Part shown: positions 10,165 to 18,701 of the stretch, in pieces
Layout: the number at the start of each line of letters is the position of its first letter
Numbering within the stretch: the stretch's first letter is position 1
Assembly: GCF_003477995.1 (NCBI RefSeq)
Contig: NZ_QUEM01000008.1
Span: 62,001 to 126,000 of the forward strand
Source: Bacteroides sp. OF04-15BH
GTDB taxonomy: Bacteria; Bacteroidota; Bacteroidia; Bacteroidales; Bacteroidaceae
Direction: 5' to 3'
DNA: 64,000 nucleotides
The notes under the pieces: model-generated
What the model was told of the DNA's origin: nothing
Databases searched by the model: none
The model's input: only the letters and a program-made list of their open reading frames with translations
Program-made: the position numbers and the translations under genes

Positions 10165-11289
10165 TTATTTTGTTTCGGGCGTGCTTGCTCCACGCCGTTT
10201 GTTTGCTACTTCATGCAGCGCATCGGCAATCTCCTTGCTGAAGATTTCCAGATTAAAACGCTCCTCGGCCAGCTTGCGGGCATTCCGTCCCATCTGCTCG
10301 GCCTCCTGAGGGTGCGCCGCCATCCAGTCAATGGCTTTCTGCCAGCCCTCTACATCGTCATAAGGTATCGTCATACCTACTTTCTCGCGGTCAATATCGA
10401 AACCGAAGGTAGGATTCTTGGAACAGAGTACCGGCATTCCCAGAGCCAGAGCCTCAACCAGTGTGGTCAGTCCCACGGTATAGGGTGCGTCCAGACAGCA
10501 AATCACAATGAATTGCTTGCGGGCTACCTTCAAGGCCAGTTCATAGGGAATAATGCCTTCTGTGAAATGAATATGCACATGCTCGGGAACATCCAGCTGC
10601 GACACAATCCGGTCATAATGCAGGCTGCCGCAGGTTTTGGCAATATAGATGTCGAGCTCTTCTTTGGTGCGGGCAAAAGCTTTGATCAAGGTAACCAAGT
10701 CGCGGTTTTCCTTTCCGGTAGAGATATAGCCATGCCGCTCCCCGGAAGGATTCTGCTGTTTCTCTTCACCAAGAATCCGGTCATAGAAGTCCAGATCCGG
10801 CCCCCAGTGCACCAGTTTCATTTTGGCCGGATCAAACTTGCAGGCTTCGCGCGAACGGCGGATCAGTTCTTCGCTGAAAAAGAACATATAGTCAAAACCT
10901 TTATAGAAGAAGCGCGACAGACGCTCACGCCATGTCTTTGACGAACGGATAATGGCCTGATGATGCCAGATGACAATCGGTTTGCGGTAAAGGCCAAGAG
11001 CCCGCAGGAAAACAATGAGTTCTATGCCGCGAAACGAAGTGGCATAAAGCACATCGTAGGCTTTGCGGCAAGTCAGGATTTTCCAGGTTGTATCAAGAGT
11101 CAGTTTCCAGCGCTCGCTGATAAAACGGAACGGATGCATCACACACGTAATACCGTGCTTGTCCAGCAAAGGCATGCCATAGAGCAGATGCCCCGGAAAA
11201 CGCTTCTGCTTCCACTCGGCAAAACCTCCGTCGGTAGGACGGGTGTGATAGAAGTAAACCTTTAGCGGTGCTGATAAATCTTGAGCCAT
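10165..11289 (-). CDS. GT-B fold glycosyltransferase (GT4-like)
   Basis: A 374-residue glycosyltransferase. The C-terminal half has the donor-binding signature (YTVGLTTLVEALALGMPVLC, about residues 265-285) and the tail NARKLAEERFNLEIFSKEI typical of GT4/GT1 enzymes. The N-terminal half is more divergent (VYFYHTRPTDGGFAEW). The annotated ATG at 11289 overlaps the upstream gene by 28 bases, which suggests translational coupling; a later start is possible because the first residues are not conserved in any motif I recognise. Role: one transfer step in assembly of the surface glycan. Confidence 0.82.
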   Translation of the reverse strand: MAQDLSAPLKVYFYHTRPTDGGFAEWKQKRFPGHLLYGMPLLDKHGITCVMHPFRFISERWKLTLDTTWKILTCRKAYDVLYATSFRGIELIVFLRALGLYRKPIVIWHHQAIIRSSKTWRERLSRFFYKGFDYMFFFSEELIRRSREACKFDPAKMKLVHWGPDLDFYDRILGEEKQQNPSGERHGYISTGKENRDLVTLIKAFARTKEELDIYIAKTCGSLHYDRIVSQLDVPEHVHIHFTEGIIPYELALKVARKQFIVICCLDAPYTVGLTTLVEALALGMPVLCSKNPTFGFDIDREKVGMTIPYDDVEGWQKAIDWMAAHPQEAEQMGRNARKLAEERFNLEIFSKEIADALHEVANKRRGASTPETK

Positions 11290-12278
11290 TTGCTGATTCT
11301 GTTTTTTATGGCGCTACCGATATAGCTGAAATTGCCGTATTTCAGGTTCAGGAACAGTTCCTCAAAGGAACGTCCCACCTTAATCAGCGGATTTCTCCAG
11401 CCCATAATCCGGTACACGCGTTTCTTGTATTCTGTATTTTCAATAATATATCGGGGGTGTCTGATCGGGAAGTCCAGTTCATAGCGCTTCATGGTAAAGA
11501 TGCGCCGATAGCCTTTGGGCAGAGTCTCTACCGAAGCGCCGAAATGTACGGAACCGGCAGTGGCTCCCAAGTTGTTCACCATATTCCGGGTGGGCATGAT
11601 GCACAAACCGGAATTCAGATAGATGGCAGCCTGAAAGATGGTTTCGTAGAAGGCTTTATGCTGACTGCGGTGACTGCGGCACATCTCCAGAAAATCATTC
11701 CGGAAACGGTTCGTTTCAATCAGTCCTTCGATGCGCTGCACCGCACGGGCATCGTTCAGGAAGGTATAATGCTCATCCCACTGATCGACCACACGGCGCC
11801 AGCTGGCCCATCCCCAGATGGAGAAGGTCCGGGTGAAGAAATAGTCTTCGGATACATCCTCCGTAACTTCCTCACAGTTGAATCCGGCAATCATACTGAT
11901 CCGGGTATCGTGTTCATAACGGTCGAGCATCTCCTTGCAAAACTGAAAGAAGCTGACCGACGGCACATCATCATCCTCCAGAACCACACATTTGTCCACC
12001 TGCGAGAAGGCCCATTTCTGAGCCATAAATTCCGAAGGGTCGCAACCGTAGTTCTTTTCCTGATACAGGTGATGCACCTCACATTCCCAGTCAATATGCG
12101 ACACCACCTCGCGGCAGGCCATAATGCCCGGAAGGTCTTTCTCATTGCGGGGACCGTCCTGATAGAGAAATAACTGGGCGGGGCGGGCTTTCTGTACTTC
12201 CTGAAAAACTTTTTCCAACTGTTCCGGACGGTTAAAGAACAGGATCAGGACAGCCACATCAACAAGTGCCGGTTTCAT
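11262..12278 (-). CDS. GT-A type glycosyltransferase (nucleotide-diphospho-sugar transferase)
   Basis: A 338-residue protein opening VDVAVLILFFNRPEQLEKVF, a GT-A start seen in hemolytic-protein-HlpA-like and GT2-related transferases. The metal-binding acidic motif is VVLEDDDVPS near residue 96, and DQWDEHYTFL follows later. It starts one base after the LicD gene stops and overlaps the next transferase, so it is within the operon. Exact linkage unknown; other members are annotated only as glycosyltransferase. Confidence 0.75.
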   Translation of the reverse strand: MKPALVDVAVLILFFNRPEQLEKVFQEVQKARPAQLFLYQDGPRNEKDLPGIMACREVVSHIDWECEVHHLYQEKNYGCDPSEFMAQKWAFSQVDKCVVLEDDDVPSVSFFQFCKEMLDRYEHDTRISMIAGFNCEEVTEDVSEDYFFTRTFSIWGWASWRRVVDQWDEHYTFLNDARAVQRIEGLIETNRFRNDFLEMCRSHRSQHKAFYETIFQAAIYLNSGLCIMPTRNMVNNLGATAGSVHFGASVETLPKGYRRIFTMKRYELDFPIRHPRYIIENTEYKKRVYRIMGWRNPLIKVGRSFEELFLNLKYGNFSYIGSAIKNRISKWLKIYQHR

Positions 12279-12279
12279 A

Positions 12280-13095
12280 TTATTCTGTTTTTATCAATTC
12301 ATGACAAAGGAAAGCGGCATGCCCCTTGCGTTTATCTTCAGGTGGCAGCTGCATATAGTTTTTATAAAGGTCCTTCAAATAGGCATCGGGATTGTTGGGA
12401 GCCTGAAAGGTGATTCCCTCAAACTGAATCTCCCCCAGCGGGAAAATGGAATCCTGACGGTGCATGATTCCATAACCGTTATTGATCAATACATTGGAGA
12501 TATAAGTATTTTTCTTTCGGGTGGCACAAAGAAAAGCCCATTCTGCCTGATGGATCCAGTATTTCAGACCAAACTTCACGAATTCGGCTACCGCACGCAG
12601 GGAATAACGGTGCGGGGCGTGCAGAATGGCATAGCTCTTGCAAATGCCTTTAGCGACCCGTTTCACGGTGCGGGCACTCATGTCGGGATAGTCAATAAAG
12701 GGGAATATATCGACAAAAAGACCTTTCTGATAGTCGGCATCCATCTCCTCGCGCAACTCTATACAGAGTGAATTCAGATCGCGCACCTTGGCGCCGGGTA
12801 TCGGACAAGAAGGGTCACTCTCCTGGGTTTGCAGGAAAAGACCGCTTTTCAACTCCTGAGGAGCAATCTGCTTGAAGCGCTCCAGGTCTTCCAGACGCAT
12901 GGCAATGTCTATGTCGTCATCCCACGGAATAAATCCGCCGTGACGCACGGCACCGAGCAAACTGCCGCCATCCAGCCAATAAGGAATGTTATGTTTTCGG
13001 CAGACGCGGTCTATCTCTACGAGAATTGCCGTTTGCTTTAACTGGCAAGCCCGGAGATTTTCCTTCATGTATTTTTCCAGAAACTCGTTTTTCAT
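12280..13095 (-). CDS. LicD family phosphotransferase
   Basis: A 271-residue member of the LicD/fukutin family, which moves a phospho-alcohol (phosphocholine, or ribitol-phosphate in fukutin-type enzymes) from a CDP donor onto a glycan. The diagnostic nucleotidyltransferase segment is WLDGGSLLGAVRHGGF followed by WDDDIDIAM (about residues 40-66), with the catalytic aspartates. The start overlaps the stop of the cytidylyltransferase/SDR gene by 4 bases, so the two are translated together. That pairing suggests the donor is made by the neighbour, i.e. CDP-ribitol rather than CDP-choline; no licC or licA homologue is present here. This link is inference. Confidence 0.88.
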   Translation of the reverse strand: MKNEFLEKYMKENLRACQLKQTAILVEIDRVCRKHNIPYWLDGGSLLGAVRHGGFIPWDDDIDIAMRLEDLERFKQIAPQELKSGLFLQTQESDPSCPIPGAKVRDLNSLCIELREEMDADYQKGLFVDIFPFIDYPDMSARTVKRVAKGICKSYAILHAPHRYSLRAVAEFVKFGLKYWIHQAEWAFLCATRKKNTYISNVLINNGYGIMHRQDSIFPLGEIQFEGITFQAPNNPDAYLKDLYKNYMQLPPEDKRKGHAAFLCHELIKTE

Positions 13096-14459
13096 GCCAT
13101 CTTTCTCTTTACATCAATAACTTGTCCGGTGGCCGTAGAGAGCAATGTTCTCAATGTTGCCTGGGCCACCTCCTCGGCCGTGAGCAGGGTTTCTGGCGGT
13201 TCGATACCGAAGTTGCGGGTACGCATCGGGGTTGCCGTACGTTCCGGATTGATACAGTTCACGGCTATACCGTCGCCCTCCCACTCCTGAGCCACGGCCT
13301 GAACAAAATTCACAATGGCAGCCTTGGTCGAAGAGTAGATGCTGTAGAAAGCACGTCCGCGGGTATAAGAGCTGGAAGTAAAGAAAATCAGCATTCCCTT
13401 GGACTCCTTCAGCGGCGCATAAGCTTCAAGCGCCACATTGACCGTACCCATATAATTGGTCTGAACAGCCTTCAGAATATCGTTATAATCGGTTGTTGCC
13501 AAAGGCTCACGATTCAGGATTCCGGCAGTATTGATCACATAGTCAATACGTCCGCACTCGCGGTAAACCTCTGCCAAAGCATGGGCCACCTGTTCGCGGT
13601 TGCCGACATCCACTCCGTTCTGACTGCGTGAGAAGGAAAAGACACGACAGTCTTTTTCCTCCAGCAAACGGATAATCTCAGCACCGATACCATAGCTTCC
13701 TCCGAAGACAACGGCGGTGCGTCCCTTAAAGGAATCGCCATGACAATCCACATCCTGTGCCTCGCACTGACGGAGTTGGAAGAGTTTGTCCAAAAGGAAC
13801 GTATCTTCCTTGTAGGTCAGTTTCATATTGGCTTCTTCGCCGGCCACAACATAGATCGGTTCTTCGGGCAGGTATTTGCGCACGATACCGCAATCATCCG
13901 TAGCCTTGAATCCGGTATCCTTCAGAGCCTCATCGTATGCCTTGCGAATCACATGGATATCAAAAGCCTGAGGAGTCTGTCCTCTTCTCAAGCGACTACG
14001 GTCGGGAATATTGGCAATAAAGTCGCCTTCCACTTCGATGATGGTGTCGGTAGCCGGAAGAGCCACGTCTATGGCCCGATAATGATCCAGAGCATCAATC
14101 ACCCGGTTTACGATAGCCTGGCTGACCAACGGGCGCACGGCATCGTGAAACACAAGATTCACATCCTGTCCTTCGTAAGCGTATATGGCAGAAAGACTGG
14201 AATCCTGACGTTCACGGCCTCCCTTCAGGATTTTCTTCACCTTTTTCCATCCGTTGCGGAGTATCATACTCTCAAAATCGGTAATATAAGCCGCATTCGC
14301 CACAATGGCTATCTCATCAATACGTCCATTACGTTCAAACACGTCAATGGTATGTTCTACCACAGTTTTTCCGGCAACCTTGAAAAACTGTTTCGGAGTA
14401 GAAAGTCCCAAACGGCTTCCTACTCCTCCGGCCAATATTACTGCTATATTCTTTTTCAT
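13092..14459 (-). CDS. Bifunctional IspD-like cytidylyltransferase / SDR reductase (CDP-ribitol synthase type)
   Basis: A 455-residue fusion. Residues 1 to about 235 are an IspD/TarI-type cytidylyltransferase: AVILAGGVGSRLG, TPKQF, GGRERQDSS, FHDAVRP and TDDCGIV are all visible. Residues about 245-455 are a short-chain dehydrogenase: GGSYGIG for NAD(P) binding, NTAG, and the catalytic YSSTK. This layout matches Haemophilus Acs1/Bcs1, which reduces ribulose-5-phosphate and activates it to CDP-ribitol. A methyl-erythritol role is less likely, given the SDR fusion and the LicD neighbour. The frame is open to 14639, but that extension would overlap the preceding gene. A perfect promoter at 14487-14518 places the start at ATG 14459 (or 14471). 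Overlaps licD by 4 bases. Confidence 0.85.
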   Translation of the reverse strand: MKKNIAVILAGGVGSRLGLSTPKQFFKVAGKTVVEHTIDVFERNGRIDEIAIVANAAYITDFESMILRNGWKKVKKILKGGRERQDSSLSAIYAYEGQDVNLVFHDAVRPLVSQAIVNRVIDALDHYRAIDVALPATDTIIEVEGDFIANIPDRSRLRRGQTPQAFDIHVIRKAYDEALKDTGFKATDDCGIVRKYLPEEPIYVVAGEEANMKLTYKEDTFLLDKLFQLRQCEAQDVDCHGDSFKGRTAVVFGGSYGIGAEIIRLLEEKDCRVFSFSRSQNGVDVGNREQVAHALAEVYRECGRIDYVINTAGILNREPLATTDYNDILKAVQTNYMGTVNVALEAYAPLKESKGMLIFFTSSSYTRGRAFYSIYSSTKAAIVNFVQAVAQEWEGDGIAVNCINPERTATPMRTRNFGIEPPETLLTAEEVAQATLRTLLSTATGQVIDVKRKMA

Positions 14460-14486
14460 GACTGATTTCATTCGTATGTAATGATG

Positions 14487-14518
14487 CAAATTTAGCAAAT
14501 CTGAATAACCTCTCCAAA
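14487..14518 (-). promoter_or_regulatory. Internal promoter before the CDP-ribitol synthase-type gene
   Basis: On the minus strand: TTTG (14515-14518), 20-nt spacer, TAAATTTG (14487-14494), a perfect match to the Bacteroidetes vegetative promoter. The predicted transcription start near 14480 gives a leader of about 20 nt to ATG 14459. Confidence 0.75.
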
Positions 14519-15508
14519 CTATAGATAGAAATAAGTATTGCCGTAGGACCGAATCATCGGATAAAAGAAACTGCGTACATAACTCATCATCCCCTTTTGG
14601 TTCGGATTGAAATAGACTTTCTCCTTGTGTTTCATGCACAAAGAACAGAGTCGCAGCAGACTAAGCGGATCTGTTTTCAACAGCAAACCGCAAATCTGAT
14701 GGGCCAAAGCATGTTGTTTTCCTTCTGTGTGTTCATAGATATGCCGGTAAAAGAATTTCCAGGTATCCAGCTTCTGCAAACGGCGGTATTGCGTAAAACC
14801 AGTGACATAAGGCTGCCAGGTTGGCTTCTGCACCATATAGGATGCATACCGGGCATTCAACCGGGTGATTGCAGAACCTTGATGAGGACGATGCCAGTTC
14901 AGGGCCTCATCCACACGTACCAGTCCCCGATTCAGATGAGCATTGACCGCAATCCACCAGTCATAAAGGATATGACCGTCCCAGGCTTGAAAAATCTCTC
15001 GGGCGAATTCAGAACGAATCAGCATGCTATGCCCCGGAGTAGAATCATAAAAAAGCAAATACTCCAGATTGTAATGGGGAGCACTCAGCTTCTTCATCTT
15101 GCCCGGACGGAACTCCCGGTCGCCATGATAACAGGAAATGCATACATCATGATTCCCGATAGTCTGCATCTGGCGTTCTATCTTTTGGGCATACCAGATA
15201 TCATCCTGGTCTGCCACAGCGATAAACTCACCCGAGGCTTTTAATATAGCCTCCTTAAAGTTTCTGTTAAATCCCATATTGGTCTGATTGCGACAAGCGC
15301 GAATCACGTCATAGCGGGCCGCATAATCCTGAATGATATCCCACGTTTCATCCGTAGAAGAATCGTCCTGGATAATAATTTCCTTTATCGGAAAAGTCTG
15401 GATCAAAATAGAGTCAAGCTGTTCTTTCAGGAACTGGGCTCCGTTATAAGTACACATAACGACCGAAACCCTGGCATCTGACAAAGGTTGTTGCTGAGAT
15501 ATATCCAT
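14519..15508 (-). CDS. Family 2 glycosyltransferase (rhamnosyltransferase-like)
   Basis: A 329-residue GT2 enzyme. The N-terminus has VSVVMCTYNGAQFLKEQLDS, then IIIQDDSSTDET, and the metal-binding VADQDDIW (about residues 95-102), which is characteristic of the GT2 group often annotated as rhamnosyltransferases. No membrane segments. It follows the flippase gene by 6 bases. The stop at 14519 lies just beside the -33 element of the internal promoter, so transcription of the next genes can restart here. Sugar specificity is not provable from sequence. Confidence 0.88.
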   Translation of the reverse strand: MDISQQQPLSDARVSVVMCTYNGAQFLKEQLDSILIQTFPIKEIIIQDDSSTDETWDIIQDYAARYDVIRACRNQTNMGFNRNFKEAILKASGEFIAVADQDDIWYAQKIERQMQTIGNHDVCISCYHGDREFRPGKMKKLSAPHYNLEYLLFYDSTPGHSMLIRSEFAREIFQAWDGHILYDWWIAVNAHLNRGLVRVDEALNWHRPHQGSAITRLNARYASYMVQKPTWQPYVTGFTQYRRLQKLDTWKFFYRHIYEHTEGKQHALAHQICGLLLKTDPLSLLRLCSLCMKHKEKVYFNPNQKGMMSYVRSFFYPMIRSYGNTYFYL

Positions 15509-15514
15509 GATATC

Positions 15515-16966
15515 TTACGATTTGTGTTTTTTATTTTTGAAAATATACTGCATGCTTTCTCTCAGGATATTGGCATTGCTCACATAAAGAATACCGACAT
15601 AAAAGACTGCCGTGGTGAGAATCTTGCTGATCAAAAGCAGCAGATTGTTCTCGATACGGAACGTAACCAGCCAGCTGAGTGCAATCGAAACAACGGTGAT
15701 TGCGGCAAAAGGAACAATATCCTTAATCACATCCCACAAAGAGATGCGAATCAGCCGCCAGGCAAAATAATGCCACACCAGGGTCCACAATACATTCACG
15801 GCGATAAATGCCTTCACCATGACATACAGACCGTAAGAGTGCAAGCCGATCATCAAAGCCCATATCAACACGCAGGACACGATGGTGTTAATCATGTTGA
15901 TGTTTGATTTTCCCTGGCTGATGACCAGAATATAGTATAGCGTATTTACCGGCACAAAGGCACCATACACGCAAAGCATGCTCAGCAAAGAAGCACTTTC
16001 CAGCCACTTTGTGCCCACTGTAATCAGAATAAACTCATGGGCGATATATCCCAGTCCCAACATGGCCGGGAATGCTATGAAACAGGTGAAACGAAGCATT
16101 TTGCGGAACACATGAATGCTCTGCTGGCGTTCATCCTTCACCTGTGCCAATACCGGCTGGGCCACTCCGGAAATCATTCCGTTGATCATATTGAATCCCA
16201 TCTCGTTCCACTTATTGGCATTACCATACTGTCCGGCAACATTGGTGTTGTAATACTTTCCGAGCAAGGTAGACAGCACATTGCGGTTCACTTGCGTAAA
16301 CAGACTTGTGATCAGCAGTTTGCTACTAAATCCGAACATTTCCCGAATCGGGCCGAAATCCCACTGCATCGTGGGGCGCCAGGGAGAATAATACCAATTC
16401 ATGATGACGATAACCGTCACATAAAGCACTCCCTGAGCCGCCAGTCCCCAATAGGCAAATCCGTTGTAAGCCATGATAATGCTGGCTACTCCGGAAATCA
16501 GCAAGGCCAGTACCGAAATGATGGAAGTCTGCTTCACCATCAGATGCCCGAACAGATAAGCCCGCTGGGCGATGCCGAAACTGGTGATCAGAAAACTCAG
16601 GAAAAGGAAACGGGCCAAGGGAGTCAGGCGCGGTTCGTCATAGAAATCGGCAATATAAGGAGCTAAAAAGAACAACAGCACATAAAGGAAACTGCCGCAA
16701 AGGATGTTGAACCAGAACACAGCGTTATAGTCCTTGTGGGTCGGGTTCTTCTTGTTGGCCAAAGCAGCAATAAAGCCACTCTCCTGCAAGCTGGCAGCCA
16801 CACAGGAAAACACGTTCAGCACCTGTACCATACCATAGTCGTGTGGGGTAAGCAAGTTTAACAGATAGATACCGAACACGGCATTCAGTATCTGCACCAT
16901 ACCATTACTCAACCCGCCCCAAAGGAGCCCCTTTGCGGTCTTGTCTTTTAACGATTTGTCTGCCAT
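15515..16966 (-). CDS. Wzx-type polysaccharide flippase (MOP superfamily)
   Basis: A 483-residue polytopic membrane protein with about 12-14 hydrophobic segments. It opens MADKSLKDKTAKGLLWGGLSNG, the amphipathic start typical of RfbX/Wzx-like O-antigen transporters, which flip undecaprenyl-linked repeat units across the inner membrane. The frame is open to 17005, but I place the start at ATG 16966: the promoter at 16995-17026 would otherwise lie inside the gene, and the extra 13 residues are unlike the family. First gene of the glycan operon. No Wzy polymerase or initiating transferase is in the window, so the cluster is incomplete or those genes lie elsewhere. Confidence 0.9.
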   Translation of the reverse strand: MADKSLKDKTAKGLLWGGLSNGMVQILNAVFGIYLLNLLTPHDYGMVQVLNVFSCVAASLQESGFIAALANKKNPTHKDYNAVFWFNILCGSFLYVLLFFLAPYIADFYDEPRLTPLARFLFLSFLITSFGIAQRAYLFGHLMVKQTSIISVLALLISGVASIIMAYNGFAYWGLAAQGVLYVTVIVIMNWYYSPWRPTMQWDFGPIREMFGFSSKLLITSLFTQVNRNVLSTLLGKYYNTNVAGQYGNANKWNEMGFNMINGMISGVAQPVLAQVKDERQQSIHVFRKMLRFTCFIAFPAMLGLGYIAHEFILITVGTKWLESASLLSMLCVYGAFVPVNTLYYILVISQGKSNINMINTIVSCVLIWALMIGLHSYGLYVMVKAFIAVNVLWTLVWHYFAWRLIRISLWDVIKDIVPFAAITVVSIALSWLVTFRIENNLLLLISKILTTAVFYVGILYVSNANILRESMQYIFKNKKHKS

Positions 16967-16994
16967 TAAGTTTCTTTTATTTGTAATTGCCGTG

Positions 16995-17026
16995 CAAAGG
17001 TACATCTTTTCATTTCTTGATGCAAA
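16995..17026 (-). promoter_or_regulatory. Promoter of the glycan operon
   Basis: Minus strand TTTG (17023-17026), 20-nt spacer, TACCTTTG (16995-17002). The start site is predicted near 16988, giving a leader of about 22 nt to the flippase ATG. Both boxes match the consensus perfectly. Confidence 0.8.
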
Positions 17027-17177
17027 GAATAGCGTTGCATATTTGACCGTGGCAAACCGTTATACCTTATAAACAAAACATCGGCTCCCCTGCTGAATAT
17101 GATTTTTACATAAGTAACCAATTATGATCATTAAGGCGCTATTTAAGACATTGCAGAAAAAAATAACCTCAGAAGGT

Positions 17178-17208
17178 ATTGCCATGACGAAAATAATCGG
17201 TAAATTTA
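17178..17208 (+). promoter_or_regulatory. Probable promoter of the V-ATPase operon
   Basis: ATTG (17178-17181), 19-nt spacer, TAAATTTA (17201-17208): each box is one base off consensus. It sits 40 bases upstream of the first ATG. No better candidate is seen in the 243-bp divergent intergenic region. Confidence 0.5.
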
Positions 17209-17248
17209 GCCGCATCAAATTAACACGCATATCACTAAAATCTAAAAT

Positions 17249-17836
17249 ATGGAGAAGATCGATGAACTAACGAATAAGATCTACCACGAAGGTGTAGAGA
17301 AAGGAAAAGCTGAAGCTCAGCGTATCATTGAAGATGCTCAGGCAGAAGCACAACGTATCATTGCCGAGGCACAGAACAAGGCTCAGGAGCTGGCTGCCGA
17401 AGCAGAGAAAAAGGCGGCCGAACTGGACAAGAATACCAAGTCGGAACTGAAACTTTATACCGATCAGGCTGTCAATGCCCTGAAATCGGAGATTACCACA
17501 CTGATCTCGGACAAGCTCTTAAAGGAAGGTGTTCAGAAAGCCACTGCAAACACCGATTTTCTGGGACAGTTTCTGGTGTCTCTCGCATCCCGTTGGGACG
17601 AGAAGGAGCAGATGGTCATTTCCGCTCCGGAAGCCGACAAGCTGAAAGCCTATTTTGCCAGCCATGCCAAAGAGTTGCTGGACAAAGGCCTTACCATCAA
17701 CAAGATCAATGGTAAGGATGTGCTGTTTTCCGTGTCACCGGCCGACGGTTCTTATAAAATAAACTTCGGTGAAGAAGAGTTTATCAATTACCTGAAAGAT
17801 TTCCTGCGCCCACAGTTGATTGAAATGTTGTTCTAA
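17249..17836 (+). CDS. V-type ATPase subunit E (peripheral stalk)
   Basis: A 195-residue stalk protein that links the catalytic head to the membrane sector. Residues about 15-75 form a charged, Ala/Glu/Gln-rich coiled coil (repeats of EAQRIIxEAQ), the usual N-terminal helix of subunit E, followed by a globular C-terminal domain. First gene of a seven-gene operon in the Bacteroidetes order E, DUF2764, A, B, D, I, K. A separate subunit G partner for the stalk is not visible in the cluster. Confidence 0.85.
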   Translation: MEKIDELTNKIYHEGVEKGKAEAQRIIEDAQAEAQRIIAEAQNKAQELAAEAEKKAAELDKNTKSELKLYTDQAVNALKSEITTLISDKLLKEGVQKATANTDFLGQFLVSLASRWDEKEQMVISAPEADKLKAYFASHAKELLDKGLTINKINGKDVLFSVSPADGSYKINFGEEEFINYLKDFLRPQLIEMLF

Positions 17837-17846
17837 GTCTATTGTT

Positions 17847-18689
17847 ATGAAGAATTATTATTGTTTGGTAGCCGGCATGCCGGATGTAGCGCTCGACGAC
17901 TCCAAACTTCCTTTTCATGTTTCAGACTTTAAGGACGAATATCTCCCTCAACTCGCTCCGGAGGACCGGAAACTGGTTGAACTCTTTTATCTGCAATACG
18001 ACAATCAGAACCTGCTGAATGTGCTGGAGCAGAAAGAAGACAGCGAACCACTTCCGGGATTGTTTACCCGCGAGGAACTTGAAGAGGAAGTGCGTGCAGC
18101 CCAGCGTGATGAAGCCTGCACCCTTCTGCCGGAATACATGTATCGCTTCATCCGGGAATACAGCCAGCTGAAAGAAGAAAGCAACGGCAATCTTCCTGAA
18201 GACATACTCACCGGATACTACTATGATGAGGCTTGCAAGGTGAAAAATACATTTGTAAAGGAATGGTTTACTTTCAACCAGAATGTAAACAATATCCTGA
18301 TTGCCCTGACAGCACGCCGCTTTGGTTTCCCGCCGGCTTCGTTTCTGGTAGGCCAGGGCGACCTGGTGCATCTGCTGGCCACTTCGGCTGCACGCGATTT
18401 CGGAATCGGTTCGGATTTCGAACAGATCCACGAACTGATGTCTATCAGCGAACTGAGCGATCCGGTGGAAAAGGAGCGCAAAATCGACCTATTGAAATGG
18501 AACTGGCTTGAAGAGCATACCTTCTTCCATTATTTTTCCATTGAAAAGATTTTTGCCTTCCTGCAGAAACTGAACATCATCGAGCGCTGGACCATTGTGG
18601 ACAAAGAGCGCGGCGGACAGGTGTTCCGGGATATGATACAACAATTAAAGGACGAGGTGGAAGTGCCGTCTGAGTTTCGTATAAAATAA
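17847..18689 (+). CDS. DUF2764 family V-ATPase-associated protein
   Basis: A 280-residue soluble protein of the DUF2764 family, found in Bacteroidetes V-ATPase operons at the place where other bacteria have subunit C. By position it is the likely replacement for the C/d-type subunit that couples the central shaft to the K ring; I infer this, the sequence itself does not prove it. Start: the frame is open from 17820, but ATG 17847 begins the family-like MKNYYCLVAGMPD and avoids overlap with the E gene. Mostly helical and acidic, with no membrane segment. Confidence 0.75.
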   Translation: MKNYYCLVAGMPDVALDDSKLPFHVSDFKDEYLPQLAPEDRKLVELFYLQYDNQNLLNVLEQKEDSEPLPGLFTREELEEEVRAAQRDEACTLLPEYMYRFIREYSQLKEESNGNLPEDILTGYYYDEACKVKNTFVKEWFTFNQNVNNILIALTARRFGFPPASFLVGQGDLVHLLATSAARDFGIGSDFEQIHELMSISELSDPVEKERKIDLLKWNWLEEHTFFHYFSIEKIFAFLQKLNIIERWTIVDKERGGQVFRDMIQQLKDEVEVPSEFRIK

Positions 18690-18701
18690 TCAATATCAAA
18701 T

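Noticed and set aside
14460..14639. N-terminal extension of the cytidylyltransferase/SDR gene to 14639
   Set aside because: It would overlap the upstream transferase by 121 bases and cover a perfect promoter; the family begins at MKKNIAVILAGG.
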